From positions 42,808 through 106,807 of the forward strand of contig JAAZXM010000007.1 of NCBI GenBank assembly GCA_014240165.1: a DNA stretch of 64,000 bases, in the 5' to 3' direction. The notes beneath the pieces are model-generated. The model had not been told where the DNA came from. It saw nothing but the letters and a program-made list of their open reading frames with translations, and did no database searches. The position numbers were made by a program, and so were the translations under genes. How positions within the stretch are numbered: position 1 is the first letter of the stretch; each line of letters begins with the position of its first letter. The stretch comes from Myxococcales bacterium. Its GTDB lineage: Bacteria; Myxococcota_A; UBA9160; UBA4427. Positions 43,680 through 52,478 of the stretch are shown piece after piece.

Positions 43680-45157
43680 CCGCGAGCGCAGGGCTCAGCG
43701 AGGTCCGCTTGCGCGAGGCCGTCGAAATCAGCGCCCGCCTCGCCGGGGCTGACGGCGGTTCCCGTGTTCTGGCGGTGGCGGTTCCCCTGGCGGAGTGCGA
43801 TCCGTTGGCAGGCTTCGCGCGTTTCGCTTGCGAGGATCGCTTCTATTGGGAGCAGGCCGCCCGGGGGTTGGCCCTGGCGGGCAGTGGTGCGGTTCTCGTC
43901 CACGAGGCCCGGGCCGAAGAGGCAGGCCCCGGGCAGCCCGCGGCCCACGCCGCTTCAACCGGGGCCGCCATCGCCGAGGCTTTCCGCCGCATCGATTGTC
44001 TGGGCGATGCCGCGCCGCTCTTCGTGGGCGGCTTTGCCTTCGAGGCCCAGGGCGGGGCTGTAGGTGATTGGGAGCGCTTTCCCGCCGGCCGCATGGTCTT
44101 GCCCGAAGTGTTGTTGCGCCGAGAGGCCGGACACTCGGTCGCCACCGTTTGCATCGAAGTCGAAGCCGGCGCGGACCGGGAACTTCTCTTTCAGAAACTC
44201 CAACAGCGGATCGAAAGTGTACGCGGCTTCGAGGCGGCGGATGCCGCGTCCGCCGACTTCCGAGCGCCGGCATGTCCCCCCGCAACGGGGCAGGGCGCCG
44301 AGTACCGGGTGGTGGCCGACCGGGATCACGCGACCTTCTGGAGTCAAGTCGAAGCCGCGTTGACTTCCATTCAAGCGGCGGATCTCGAGAAGGTCGTACT
44401 CGCCCGCTCCCTGGAAGTCGTTCACCCGGGCCGCTTCGATCTGGCGAGTTTCCTCCACGAACTTCGGGTGCTCTATCCGCATTGCACGGTCCTGGCTTGC
44501 GGCCGGGGCGAGGACACCCTGGTGGCGGCCTCGCCCGAATTGCTGGTTTCCCTCGATGCGGGCAACGTGGAGAGCTGCGCCCTGGCGGGTTCCGCGGCGC
44601 GAGGTCGCAGCCCCGAAGAGGATGCGGCCCTGGGCCAGGCGCTCCGGGAGAGCAAGAAGGAGCAGGCCGAGCACGAGGCGGTGGTCCGTGCCATTCGCTC
44701 GGGGCTGGCGCCGTGGACCGGCGAACTTCAGGGTCCCGAAGCGCCTGAACTCATGCAGGTGCTCGGCATTCAGCATCTCTCCACCCGGCTTCGGGGCAAA
44801 CTCCGAGCCGAGCACCCCGATGCCCGGGTGCTCGACCTGGTGGCCAGCCTGCACCCGACTCCGGCGGTGGCGGGTCTGCCGCGCGCCGCCGCATTGGATT
44901 GGATTCGCGACCACGAGGCGCTGGATCGGGGCTGGTATGCCGGGCCCGTGGGCTGGGTGGATGCCAGCGGGGGCGGCGAGTTCTGGCTCGCCCTGCGCTC
45001 GGCCCTGGTGCGCAACGCCGAGCCGGGCAGTTCGGCCCACTCCCGGGCCCGGCTCTTCGCCGGTGCGGGCCTGGTCCAGGGTTCCCGGCCCGACGCCGAA
45101 CTTCGCGAGACCCGCCTCAAATTGCGTGCACTGCTGGCGCCCCTGACGGAGATCTAG
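43670..45157 (+). CDS. menF: Isochorismate synthase MenF
   Basis: A 495-residue chorismate-using enzyme of the MenF/EntC/TrpE family. It makes isochorismate, the first step of menaquinone synthesis. Visible conserved runs include LEKVVLARSLEV, SPELLVSLDAG, CALAGSAARGRS, STRLRGKLRAEHPDARVLDLVASLHPTPAV-like segments (shown in parts), DRGWYAGPVGWVDA, and LFAGAGLVQGS. The context (menD directly downstream) selects isochorismate synthase rather than anthranilate or salicylate synthase. The ATG at 43670 overlaps merR. menD starts 3 bases after the stop. Confidence 0.93.
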   Translation: MALTASAGLSEVRLREAVEISARLAGADGGSRVLAVAVPLAECDPLAGFARFACEDRFYWEQAARGLALAGSGAVLVHEARAEEAGPGQPAAHAASTGAAIAEAFRRIDCLGDAAPLFVGGFAFEAQGGAVGDWERFPAGRMVLPEVLLRREAGHSVATVCIEVEAGADRELLFQKLQQRIESVRGFEAADAASADFRAPACPPATGQGAEYRVVADRDHATFWSQVEAALTSIQAADLEKVVLARSLEVVHPGRFDLASFLHELRVLYPHCTVLACGRGEDTLVAASPELLVSLDAGNVESCALAGSAARGRSPEEDAALGQALRESKKEQAEHEAVVRAIRSGLAPWTGELQGPEAPELMQVLGIQHLSTRLRGKLRAEHPDARVLDLVASLHPTPAVAGLPRAAALDWIRDHEALDRGWYAGPVGWVDASGGGEFWLALRSALVRNAEPGSSAHSRARLFAGAGLVQGSRPDAELRETRLKLRALLAPLTEI

Positions 45158-45160
45158 GTC

Positions 45161-46984
45161 ATGGCCGTTTCCCGCGCATCGCGCGACGGCTTCGAGGCCG
45201 TGCCGGAGGATGTCCAAGCCTTCGTGGGCGCCTTTTTCGAGGAATTGGTGCGCAGCGGGGTCGGGGACGTGTGCATCTCTCCCGGTTCGCGATCGACGCC
45301 CCTGGTCGCTGCGGCCCATGCCCAGCCCGGGCTGCGTTGCCGGCCGATTCTCGACGAGCGCTCGGCGGGTTTCTTTGCCCTGGGCCTGGCCCGTCAATCC
45401 GGCGCGCCCGTGGCGCTGATTTGTACGTCGGGAACGGCGGCGGCCAACTACCTGCCCGCGGTGGTGGAGGCCCATGCCGCCCGGGTGCCACTCGTCGTGC
45501 TCACCGCGGACCGCCCGCCGGAGTTGCGGGAATGGGGCGCCGGCCAGACCATCGACCAGGTCGGGATCTACGGCACTTTCGTGCGCCGATTCGTCGAATT
45601 GCCTCTGCCCACGGGCGGCGCGCGCGCACTTCGTTACGCCCGGACCATCGCCTGCCGCGCGGTGGCGGATGCCCGGGGCGGACCCGCGGGCCCGGTGCAT
45701 CTGAATTGGCCTCTGCGCGAACCCCTGGAACCCGGGGAGGTCCAGCCGGCATCCCGCGCAGGCGGAGACGCCGAGGGCGGAGCGCGATCCGAGCAGGCCT
45801 GGGCCAGGGTGACTCCGGGCCTGGCCGTTCCCTCATCCGAGGAAGTCGAGGCATTGCGGGCGATTTCGCGTGGCTGGGAGCGGGGGCTCCTGGTTTGCGG
45901 CCCCCTGGCACCCGATTCCCGCCGCAGCGAGGCCATTGCGCGGCTGGCGAAGCAGACGGGTTGGCCGGTGGTGGCCGACCCCACTTCCCAAATGCGCCGC
46001 GGGCCCCATGTGGATGGGGCGCCGATTCTTGCCCACGCCGACCTGCTGCTTCGCGATGCGCAGATCGCCGAGCGCTGGCGACCCGATGTGGTGGTGCGCA
46101 TCGGCGACGCGCCCGTGGGCAAGGCCTTGCGCCTGGCCTTGGAGGCCCGCCCGCCCGAGCACTTCGTGCTCGTGGATCCCGACCGGGTCTGGCACGACCC
46201 GAGTCATCTCGCCTCCCGGGTGGTGGTGGCCGATCCCGCCGCGCTCTGCGAAGCCTGGGCCGAGGCCTGGCAGGCGTCGGGGGAGGCCGCCCGGGAAAGC
46301 GACTACACCCGGCAATGCGTGGGCGATGACCGGCGTGCGCAAGAAGCCCTGGACGCGGCCCTGGCCCAGGACTCGGCGCTGCTCGAGCCCGGTGCGATTC
46401 ACCACCTCGCCGCGGCGCTTCCCGAAGACGCGACGCTCTATGTCTCCAACAGCATGCCGATCCGCGACCTCGATGCTTTCCTGCCCACTTCAATGCAGCC
46501 GCTGCGTGTGCTCGGCCATCGGGGGGCCAGCGGCATCGATGGGCTGGTTTCCGCGGCGGCGGGCGCGGCGGCGGCGGATCGCGGCCCGGTGGTTCTCCTC
46601 ACCGGAGACCTGGCCCTGCTCCACGACGTCGGCGGGCTGCGCCTGGCGCGGGATCTGCCCCGGGGCCTCACCCTCGTGGTCTTGGATAACGATGGCGGCG
46701 GCATTTTCTCATTCCTTCCCGTGGCGGATCACGGCGAAGCGGTGGATTTCGAGCGCCTCTTTCGTACGCCCCACGGCCTGGACCTCGCCGATCTCGCTCC
46801 GCTCCATGGCGCCGAGTTCGTGCGGGCGGGAAATGCTGGCGAGTTCCGCGAGGCCCTGGGTCGGATTTCCGATACGCCGGTCCTTCGCCTGATCGAAGTC
46901 CCGGTGGATCGCGATGCCAACGTGAAACGCTTTCGAGAGTTGACGGGCCTCGCCATTGCCGCGGCCCGGGGAGAGGCCTCGTGA
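45161..46984 (+). CDS. menD: SEPHCHC synthase MenD
   Basis: A 607-residue thiamine diphosphate enzyme that joins isochorismate and 2-oxoglutarate-derived succinic semialdehyde (SEPHCHC synthase). It shows the amino-terminal DVCISPGSRSTPLVAAAH, DERSAGFFALGLA, CTSGTAAANYLPAV and VLTADRPPELR. Toward the end the ThDP/Mg motif is GDLALLHDVGGL with LDNDGGGIFSFLPV. It is somewhat longer than typical MenD (about 555-580). Its stop overlaps the menH GTG by four bases. Confidence 0.95.
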   Translation: MAVSRASRDGFEAVPEDVQAFVGAFFEELVRSGVGDVCISPGSRSTPLVAAAHAQPGLRCRPILDERSAGFFALGLARQSGAPVALICTSGTAAANYLPAVVEAHAARVPLVVLTADRPPELREWGAGQTIDQVGIYGTFVRRFVELPLPTGGARALRYARTIACRAVADARGGPAGPVHLNWPLREPLEPGEVQPASRAGGDAEGGARSEQAWARVTPGLAVPSSEEVEALRAISRGWERGLLVCGPLAPDSRRSEAIARLAKQTGWPVVADPTSQMRRGPHVDGAPILAHADLLLRDAQIAERWRPDVVVRIGDAPVGKALRLALEARPPEHFVLVDPDRVWHDPSHLASRVVVADPAALCEAWAEAWQASGEAARESDYTRQCVGDDRRAQEALDAALAQDSALLEPGAIHHLAAALPEDATLYVSNSMPIRDLDAFLPTSMQPLRVLGHRGASGIDGLVSAAAGAAAADRGPVVLLTGDLALLHDVGGLRLARDLPRGLTLVVLDNDGGGIFSFLPVADHGEAVDFERLFRTPHGLDLADLAPLHGAEFVRAGNAGEFREALGRISDTPVLRLIEVPVDRDANVKRFRELTGLAIAAARGEAS

Positions 46985-48048
46985 AGGCCGGCGATGGATC
47001 CGCGCAGGATCGGGGCCCGATTCGGGTGGACGCCAGCGGCGTCGCTCTCGCCGTCACTTCCCTCGGCCCGGCCGAAGCCCCGCCCGTGGTGGTTCTTCAT
47101 GGCTTCACGGGTTCGGCCGCCGCCATGCAGGGCGTGAACGCAATGCTGGCAGAGGCCTACCGTGTCGTGGCCCTTGATTTGCTGGGCCATGGCGAGAGTG
47201 ATGCGCCTGGCGATCCGTCGCTCTACAGCATGGCGAATTGCGTGAGCCAGGTGCTCGGCGTTCTGGATGCCCTGGGCATTCGCCGGGCTCATTTCGTTGG
47301 CTACTCCATGGGGGGAAGGGTCGCGCTTTCCCTGGCCGTGGCTCAGCCGACCCGGGTGGCTTCCCTGGTTCTGGTGGGCGTATCCCCGGGTGAGGGCGAT
47401 CCCGTGGCCCGTGCAGCTCGGGTGGAGGCCGACGAGAATCTCGCCCAGGCGATTCTCGACGACGGGATCGAGGCCTTCGTCGACCGCTGGATGGCGCTGC
47501 CTCTTTTTGCGAGCCAAAGCCGGTTGGGCAAGCAGGCCCTGGCGATCGCCCGGAGCCAGCGCCTGAAGTGCCGGCCCGGCGGCCTGGCCCGCAGTCTTCG
47601 CGGCATGGGGAGCGGCGCCATGCCCCCCCTGCATGGGCGACTCGCTGAACTCGACGTGCCGGTGCTTCTGGTGGCAGGGGCCGAGGATGCGAAGTTTTGC
47701 GCCCTGGCCGAGACGCTTCGCGAAGCGCTTCCCCGGGCCGAGGTGCGGGTGATTCCCGAGGCGGGCCACGCCGCTCACCTCGAGCAACCCGCGGCGTTTG
47801 CCGCGCGGTGTCTCGCCTTTCTGGGCGCGGCCGAAGCCGAGGCCATCGCGCGCCCCGCCCCCGCCTCTATCTCAAGTTCAACCTCCATCCCAAGTTCAAC
47901 CTCCATCCCAAGTTCAACCTCCATCTCAAGTTCAACCTCGATCTCAAGTTCAACCTCCATCTCAAGTTCAACCTCCACCTCAAGTTCAACCTCCATCTCA
48001 ACCCCAACTGACGTCCGGCCTGGGCCGGGCGAGAAGAGGCTCTCATGA
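46981..48048 (+). CDS. menH: MenH (SHCHC synthase) with Ser/Thr-rich repetitive tail
   Basis: A 355-residue alpha/beta hydrolase. It eliminates pyruvate from SEPHCHC to give SHCHC. The lid and core show [26 protein letters not shown] and the nucleophile S109 in [11 protein letters not shown], with the catalytic His in [11 protein letters not shown]. The fold ends near residue 285. After that, a 60-residue Ser/Thr/Ile-rich tail is encoded by an 18-bp tandem repeat, a feature I do not know in MenH. Start is GTG at 46981 (GTGA with menD); the stop overlaps menB (ATGA). Confidence 0.9.
   Translation: MKAGDGSAQDRGPIRVDASGVALAVTSLGPAEAPPVVVLHGFTGSAAAMQGVNAMLAEAYRVVALDLLGHGESDAPGDPSLYSMANCVSQVLGVLDALGIRRAHFVGYSMGGRVALSLAVAQPTRVASLVLVGVSPGEGDPVARAARVEADENLAQAILDDGIEAFVDRWMALPLFASQSRLGKQALAIARSQRLKCRPGGLARSLRGMGSGAMPPLHGRLAELDVPVLLVAGAEDAKFCALAETLREALPRAEVRVIPEAGHAAHLEQPAAFAARCLAFLGAAEAEAIARPAPASISSSTSIPSSTSIPSSTSISSSTSISSSTSISSSTSTSSSTSISTPTDVRPGPGEKRLS
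47869..48009 (+). repeat. 18-bp tandem repeat at the 3' end of menH
   Basis: Seven complete copies of ATCTCAAGTTCAACCTCC (47869-47994) plus a partial eighth encode [12 protein letters not shown] hexapeptides in the menH frame. Copies differ at single sites (ATCCCA, ACCTCA, TCG). The unit is 8/18 GC, much lower than its surroundings. All reading frames stay open. Length polymorphism between strains would be expected. Confidence 0.95.
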
Positions 48049-48869
48049 GTAGTGTCGACTGGAAGACGATCCATGAATACGAGGACATCCGCTTCGAGGA
48101 GAGCGGCGACGGCATCGCGAAAGTCACGATCTGCCGGCCCGAGAAGCGCAACGCATTTCGTCCCGAGACGACAGCGGAACTCGTCGACGCGTTTACGCGG
48201 GTGCGTGACCGGTCGGATATCGGGGTGGTTCTCTTCACCGGCGAAGGCGACGAGGCCTTCTGCTCCGGGGGCGATCAGGGGGTGCGCGGAGATGCGGGCT
48301 ATGTCGGCATGGACGGCGTTCCCCGGCTCAACGTGCTCGATCTCCAAAAGCTGATCCGCTTTCTCCCCAAACCGGTGATCGCCCTGGTGGCGGGCTACGC
48401 CATCGGGGGCGGGCACGTGCTCCACCTGGTTTGCGATCTCACCATTGCGGCGGAGAACGCGCGTTTCGGACAGACGGGTCCCAAGGTCGGAAGTTTCGAT
48501 GGTGGGCTCGGCTCCTCCTACATGGCGCGGATCGTGGGCCAGAAGAAAGCGCGGGAGATCTGGTTCATGTGCCGCCAATACGACGCCCATCAGGCCGAGA
48601 ATATGGGGCTGGTCAACGCCGTGGTGCCCACGGACGAACTCCAGGAAGCCGGCGTGGCCTGGGCGCGGGAGATCCTTCAGCACAGTCCCCTGGCGATCCG
48701 GCTCATCAAGCGCTCGATGAACGCCGATTGCGACGGCCAGATCGGTCTCCAGGAACTCGCCGGCGACGCCACCATGCTTTTCTACATGAACGAAGAAGCC
48801 CAGGAGGGCCGGAACGCCTTCAACGAGAAACGCAGCCCGGACTTCTCGCGTTTTCCCTGGCGGCCATGA
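48045..48869 (+). CDS. menB: 1,4-dihydroxy-2-naphthoyl-CoA synthase MenB
   Basis: A 274-residue crotonase-fold enzyme that closes the naphthoate ring from o-succinylbenzoyl-CoA. The oxyanion-hole strands are [18 protein letters not shown] and [42 protein letters not shown] in pieces; the Asp of [13 protein letters not shown] is also typical. The context between menH and menA settles MenB over other crotonases. ATG at 48045 overlaps menH by four bases; its stop overlaps menA by four. Confidence 0.95.
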   Translation: MSSVDWKTIHEYEDIRFEESGDGIAKVTICRPEKRNAFRPETTAELVDAFTRVRDRSDIGVVLFTGEGDEAFCSGGDQGVRGDAGYVGMDGVPRLNVLDLQKLIRFLPKPVIALVAGYAIGGGHVLHLVCDLTIAAENARFGQTGPKVGSFDGGLGSSYMARIVGQKKAREIWFMCRQYDAHQAENMGLVNAVVPTDELQEAGVAWAREILQHSPLAIRLIKRSMNADCDGQIGLQELAGDATMLFYMNEEAQEGRNAFNEKRSPDFSRFPWRP

Positions 48870-49786
48870 CCCCCGCTTCGGATCCCGTTGCCGAAGCAGC
48901 GCCTTCCCCCTCGGCCGCCCGGGCGTGGTGGCTTGCCATCCGCCCGCGCACCTTGCCGGTGGCGGTGGGACCCGTCGCCGTGGGGACCGCGGTGGCGGCG
49001 GGGCAGGGCGAGGCCCACGCTCTCCCGGCCTGGGCGGCCCTGGCCGTGGCGCTCGGGCTCCAGGTGGCTTCGAATCTGGCCAACGATCTCTTCGATTTCG
49101 AGAAGGGGGCGGACGCCGATGATCGCATCGGCCCGGCCCGGGCCAGCCAATCGGGCTGGATTGCGCCCGGGGCCATGCGCATCGGAATAGGAGTAGCGCT
49201 GGCGTTTGCGGGCCTGGCCGGCCTCTTCCTGGTTTCGGTTGCGGGTTGGCCGCTGCTGGTGGTGGGGGCCGTGTCCATGGCGGCCGCCCTGGCCTATACG
49301 GGCGGGCCTTGGCCATTTGGTTATCGCGGCTGGGGAGATCCGGCGGTCTTCCTCTTTTTCGGCGTGGTGGCGGTGGTGGGGACCCATTACGTCCAGGCGC
49401 TGCACTTTTCCCAGCAAGCGCTTTTGGCCTCGCTACCTGTGGGCGCCCTGGCGACGGCGATCCTGGTGGTCAACAACGTGCGCGATATCGAGAGCGACAC
49501 CCGAGCGGGCAAGCGCACCCTGGCGGTTCGCCTGGGCAGGCGCGGCGGCGTGGCCGAGTACGCCGGGCTCCTGGTTTTTTCCTACGGGCTCCTGCCCTTC
49601 CTGCTCGTCGCGGCCGAGCGCTCGGCTTGGGTGCTGCTTCCGCTGCTGACCTTGCCGCGCGCGCTTTCCCTTTACCGTACCGTGCGCGATGAGACCTCGG
49701 GCCCGGCGCTCAACGCGGCGCTGGCGGGCACCGCCCAACTCGGTTTTCTCTTTTGCGGGCTGTTTGCGGCGGGATGGCTTCTGTGA
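48866..49786 (+). CDS. menA: 1,4-dihydroxy-2-naphthoate prenyltransferase MenA
   Basis: A 306-residue UbiA-family membrane enzyme with about nine helices, attaching the polyprenyl chain to DHNA. The first Asp-rich motif is [18 protein letters not shown] and the second is [22 protein letters not shown] (pieces); [16 protein letters not shown] at the start is characteristic of MenA. The ATG at 48866 overlaps menB. A longer upstream frame inside menB is rejected. The stop overlaps a GTG start of menC. Confidence 0.94.
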   Translation: MTPASDPVAEAAPSPSAARAWWLAIRPRTLPVAVGPVAVGTAVAAGQGEAHALPAWAALAVALGLQVASNLANDLFDFEKGADADDRIGPARASQSGWIAPGAMRIGIGVALAFAGLAGLFLVSVAGWPLLVVGAVSMAAALAYTGGPWPFGYRGWGDPAVFLFFGVVAVVGTHYVQALHFSQQALLASLPVGALATAILVVNNVRDIESDTRAGKRTLAVRLGRRGGVAEYAGLLVFSYGLLPFLLVAAERSAWVLLPLLTLPRALSLYRTVRDETSGPALNAALAGTAQLGFLFCGLFAAGWLL

Positions 49787-50943
49787 AGATTTGCCGGGCG
49801 ACCCTCTTTCCCTACCGGTTGCCCCTGGTTCGCGGCTTGTCCACGGCCCGAGGCGAGGTGCGGGGGCGCCGGGGATGGCTGCTCGAGTTGCAAGCCGATT
49901 CGGGTGAAGTGGGTCGCGGGGATGCCTGCCCCTACCCGGGTGATGACGAACCGGCGCTTCCCCGGGACGGCTTCGGCATGGAGTCCTGGCCCGCATGCGG
50001 TGAGCGGTTGGAAGTGCTTGCGGCCGGGTTGATGGGGCGCGGCCTTTCCGAGGCCCAGGCTTTTCTCGATTCGCCCGAGGGTTCGGCCCCGGATGCTCCG
50101 GCGGCGCGCTTCGCCCTGGATTGCGCCGTGAGCGAACTCGCCGCCCGGTCCAGGGCCTGTTCGGTGGCGACCTGGCTCGCCGAATCGCAGGGCCGTGAGC
50201 CCCGGGCCCGTCTTGCAGTGAGCGCCCTGGTCTCGGGCGGGTGCGAGGAGACCATCGTGGGCGAAGCCGCTGCGCTTCAACGCGCGGGTTTCCAAACCTT
50301 CAAGCTCAAACTCGGCGGGCGCCCGTTGGATGAGGATCTCGCACGGGTGAAGGCGCTGCGCGAGGCCCTGGGCCCCGAGGCGAAGCTTCGGTTGGATGCC
50401 AACGCGGCTTTCTCACCCGGGGACGCTTCCGCCCTCTTGGCCGCACTCGAAGGCCTGGATATCGAATTGGTGGAGCAGCCCGTGGCCGCCGGCGACGTGG
50501 AGGGCCTCGCCCGGGTGCGGGCCGAGAGCCCGGTCCCCATTGCTGCGGACGAAGCCCTGGTCGACCGGGCGGCGGCGGAGCGGATCATCGCAACCCGCGC
50601 CGCCGACGTGTTGGTCCTCAAGCCGGCGGCCCTGGGCGGCCTTCGCCGTGCCCAGGCCCTGGCCGCCGAGGCCGCCCGGGCGGGCATGGCTTTCTATGTC
50701 ACCAGCTTGCTGGATTCCGCCTATGGGGTTGCGGCGGCGACCCACCTGGCGGCGGCGCTTCCGGGCAGCGCCCTTGCCCACGGTCTCGCCACGGCGGCCC
50801 TCTTTTCTTTCGACCTCGCCCGGGCCCCGCTCCCGAATGGGGGCTGGCTCTCGCTTTCCACGGCCCCGGGTTGGGGCCTCGAGGCCGATTCGGCCGCAAC
50901 GGATCGGGCCAGGGCCGGTGCGGCGATCGAGGTCGGGGCATGA
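49783..50943 (+). CDS. menC: o-Succinylbenzoate synthase MenC
   Basis: A 386-residue enolase-superfamily enzyme that dehydrates SHCHC to o-succinylbenzoate. The barrel shows FKLKLGG (K-x-K catalytic pair), LRLDANAAF (metal Asp), LVEQPVA (metal Glu), AADEALV (metal Asp) and the second Lys in VLVLKPAALGG. I chose the GTG at 49783, which overlaps the menA stop (GTGA), consistent with the other junctions here; an ATG at 49774 would add three residues. The stop overlaps menE (ATGA). Confidence 0.92.
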   Translation: MKICRATLFPYRLPLVRGLSTARGEVRGRRGWLLELQADSGEVGRGDACPYPGDDEPALPRDGFGMESWPACGERLEVLAAGLMGRGLSEAQAFLDSPEGSAPDAPAARFALDCAVSELAARSRACSVATWLAESQGREPRARLAVSALVSGGCEETIVGEAAALQRAGFQTFKLKLGGRPLDEDLARVKALREALGPEAKLRLDANAAFSPGDASALLAALEGLDIELVEQPVAAGDVEGLARVRAESPVPIAADEALVDRAAAERIIATRAADVLVLKPAALGGLRRAQALAAEAARAGMAFYVTSLLDSAYGVAAATHLAAALPGSALAHGLATAALFSFDLARAPLPNGGWLSLSTAPGWGLEADSAATDRARAGAAIEVGA

Positions 50944-52478
50944 AGGCGCACATCGAGGCCATCGAAGGGAACGACACCTGGCTGGCCCAACGGGCCAAGC
51001 AGTCGCCGGATCGCGTGGCGCTGGTGGTCGGCGCTTCGACCCTCAGCTACGGGCAACTTGACGAAGAGGCGCGGAGCCTGGCCGATGGGCTGAGGGCGGC
51101 GGGCGTCGGGTCCGGGGATGTCGTCGCGGCCCGCCTGGAAGACGGGGTCGACTTTGCCCGTCTGTTGTGGGCGCTGCGCGAAATTCGCGCCGCGGTGCTG
51201 CCCATCAACCCGCGTTGGGTCGCCGAAGAAGCGGGCCATGTCCTGGCGGATTCCCGCGCGTGCTTGCTGGTGGACGATGGCTCAGGCCGGGCCGAAGCGG
51301 CGGCGCAGCGGGCGGGCGGCGTGGCCCGGGCGGTTCTTCAGCAGGGCCAACTCGAGAGGCAGGGTGAGGGGAGCAGTGAAGGGCGGAGTGAGACGCGGCT
51401 CGCCGAATTCGGGCATCCCCGCTCGGGCGGCGACGAAGAGGATATCCTCGCGGTTCTCTACACGTCCGGGACAACCGGGCGACCCAAGGGCGCGATGCTT
51501 TCCGCCGCGGCCTTCCAGGCGAGCGCCCGGGGCGCCGCCGAACTCCTGGGCACGGGCCCGGACGAACGCTGGCTCGTCTGCATGCCGCTCTTTCACGTGG
51601 GCGGGTTGTCGATCCTTCTGCGCGCTTGCCTGGCGGGTTCGTCGGTGGTGGTCCAGCCGGGTTTCGACGCCGGTGCCGTGAGCCGGGCACTGGACGACGA
51701 GGCGATCAGCGGGGTTTCCCTCGTCGCCGCCATGCTTCAGCGCCTGCTCGAAGTTCGCGGAGATCGCCCGCCCCCCGCCTCCCTGCGCTGGCTTCTCCTG
51801 GGTGGGGGGCCCGCGCCCGAGGCCTTGTTGGTTCGGGCCCGTCAACTCGGGTACCCCCTGGCTCCGACCTACGGGCTCACCGAGGCCGCTTCCCAGGTGG
51901 CCACTCGGCTTCCCGCAGAGGATGCCCTTCCCCTGGACGGGCATCTTCGCCCGCTGCCCGGGACGGCGCTCAAGGTGCTGGATGAAGAGGGCCGGACGCT
52001 CCCCGCCGGCCAGGCGGGGGAAATCTATATCCGCGGAGGAACCCTGATGAGTGGTTATCTCGGCCAACCCGAGGCGACTGAGCGGGTGTTTCAGAAGGGC
52101 TGGCTTCGGAGCGGCGATATCGGCGTTCTGGATCTTCGCGGGTCCTTGCGGGTGCTCGATCGCCGGGAGGATCTCATCGTCTCCGGGGGCGAAAATATCT
52201 ACCCCGCCGAGATCGAGGCGGTGCTGGCCCAGCACCCTGCGGTGGCCGAAGCCGCGGTGGTGGGGGAGCCCGACGAGGAATTCGGGGCTCGCCCGGTGGC
52301 GTATTGGGTGGCGGCGCCGGGCGCCGAGGAAACGGATCTTCGGGCCTACTGTCGCGAACGACTCGCGGGCTACAAGGTTCCTCGGCGCTTCGCTCGCATG
52401 GAGGCGCTGCCGCGCAACAGCGCAGGAAAAGTGCTGCGCCGGGAATTGCGCGGCTCCTCGGGGAGCGAGCCGGCCTAG
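50940..52478 (+). CDS. menE: o-Succinylbenzoate-CoA ligase MenE
   Basis: A 512-residue acyl-adenylate ligase. The P-loop is LYTSGTTGRPKGAML, followed by MPLFHVGGLSILLRA, the adenine motif YGLTEAASQV, the hinge region WLRSGDIGVLD and the C-terminal catalytic Lys in PRNSAGKVLRRELR. It activates o-succinylbenzoate to its CoA ester for MenB. It ends the men operon. Its stop shares bases with the stop of the converging LLM gene within a CTAG. Confidence 0.94.
   Translation: MKAHIEAIEGNDTWLAQRAKQSPDRVALVVGASTLSYGQLDEEARSLADGLRAAGVGSGDVVAARLEDGVDFARLLWALREIRAAVLPINPRWVAEEAGHVLADSRACLLVDDGSGRAEAAAQRAGGVARAVLQQGQLERQGEGSSEGRSETRLAEFGHPRSGGDEEDILAVLYTSGTTGRPKGAMLSAAAFQASARGAAELLGTGPDERWLVCMPLFHVGGLSILLRACLAGSSVVVQPGFDAGAVSRALDDEAISGVSLVAAMLQRLLEVRGDRPPPASLRWLLLGGGPAPEALLVRARQLGYPLAPTYGLTEAASQVATRLPAEDALPLDGHLRPLPGTALKVLDEEGRTLPAGQAGEIYIRGGTLMSGYLGQPEATERVFQKGWLRSGDIGVLDLRGSLRVLDRREDLIVSGGENIYPAEIEAVLAQHPAVAEAAVVGEPDEEFGARPVAYWVAAPGAEETDLRAYCRERLAGYKVPRRFARMEALPRNSAGKVLRRELRGSSGSEPA

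Noticed and set aside
43955..45700. 581-codon open frame antisense to menF and menD
   Set aside because: Same artefact; composition (Gly, Arg, Ala) is that of a shadow frame, and both sense genes have intact catalytic motifs.
47869..48009. Possible CRISPR array
   Set aside because: Units are 18-bp head-to-tail copies without spacers, in frame inside menH, and no cas genes are present.
47775..49316. 513-codon minus-strand frame containing EVELEM-type repeats
   Set aside because: The repetitive stretch is only the reverse reading of the 18-bp repeat in menH; the rest is antisense to menB and menA.
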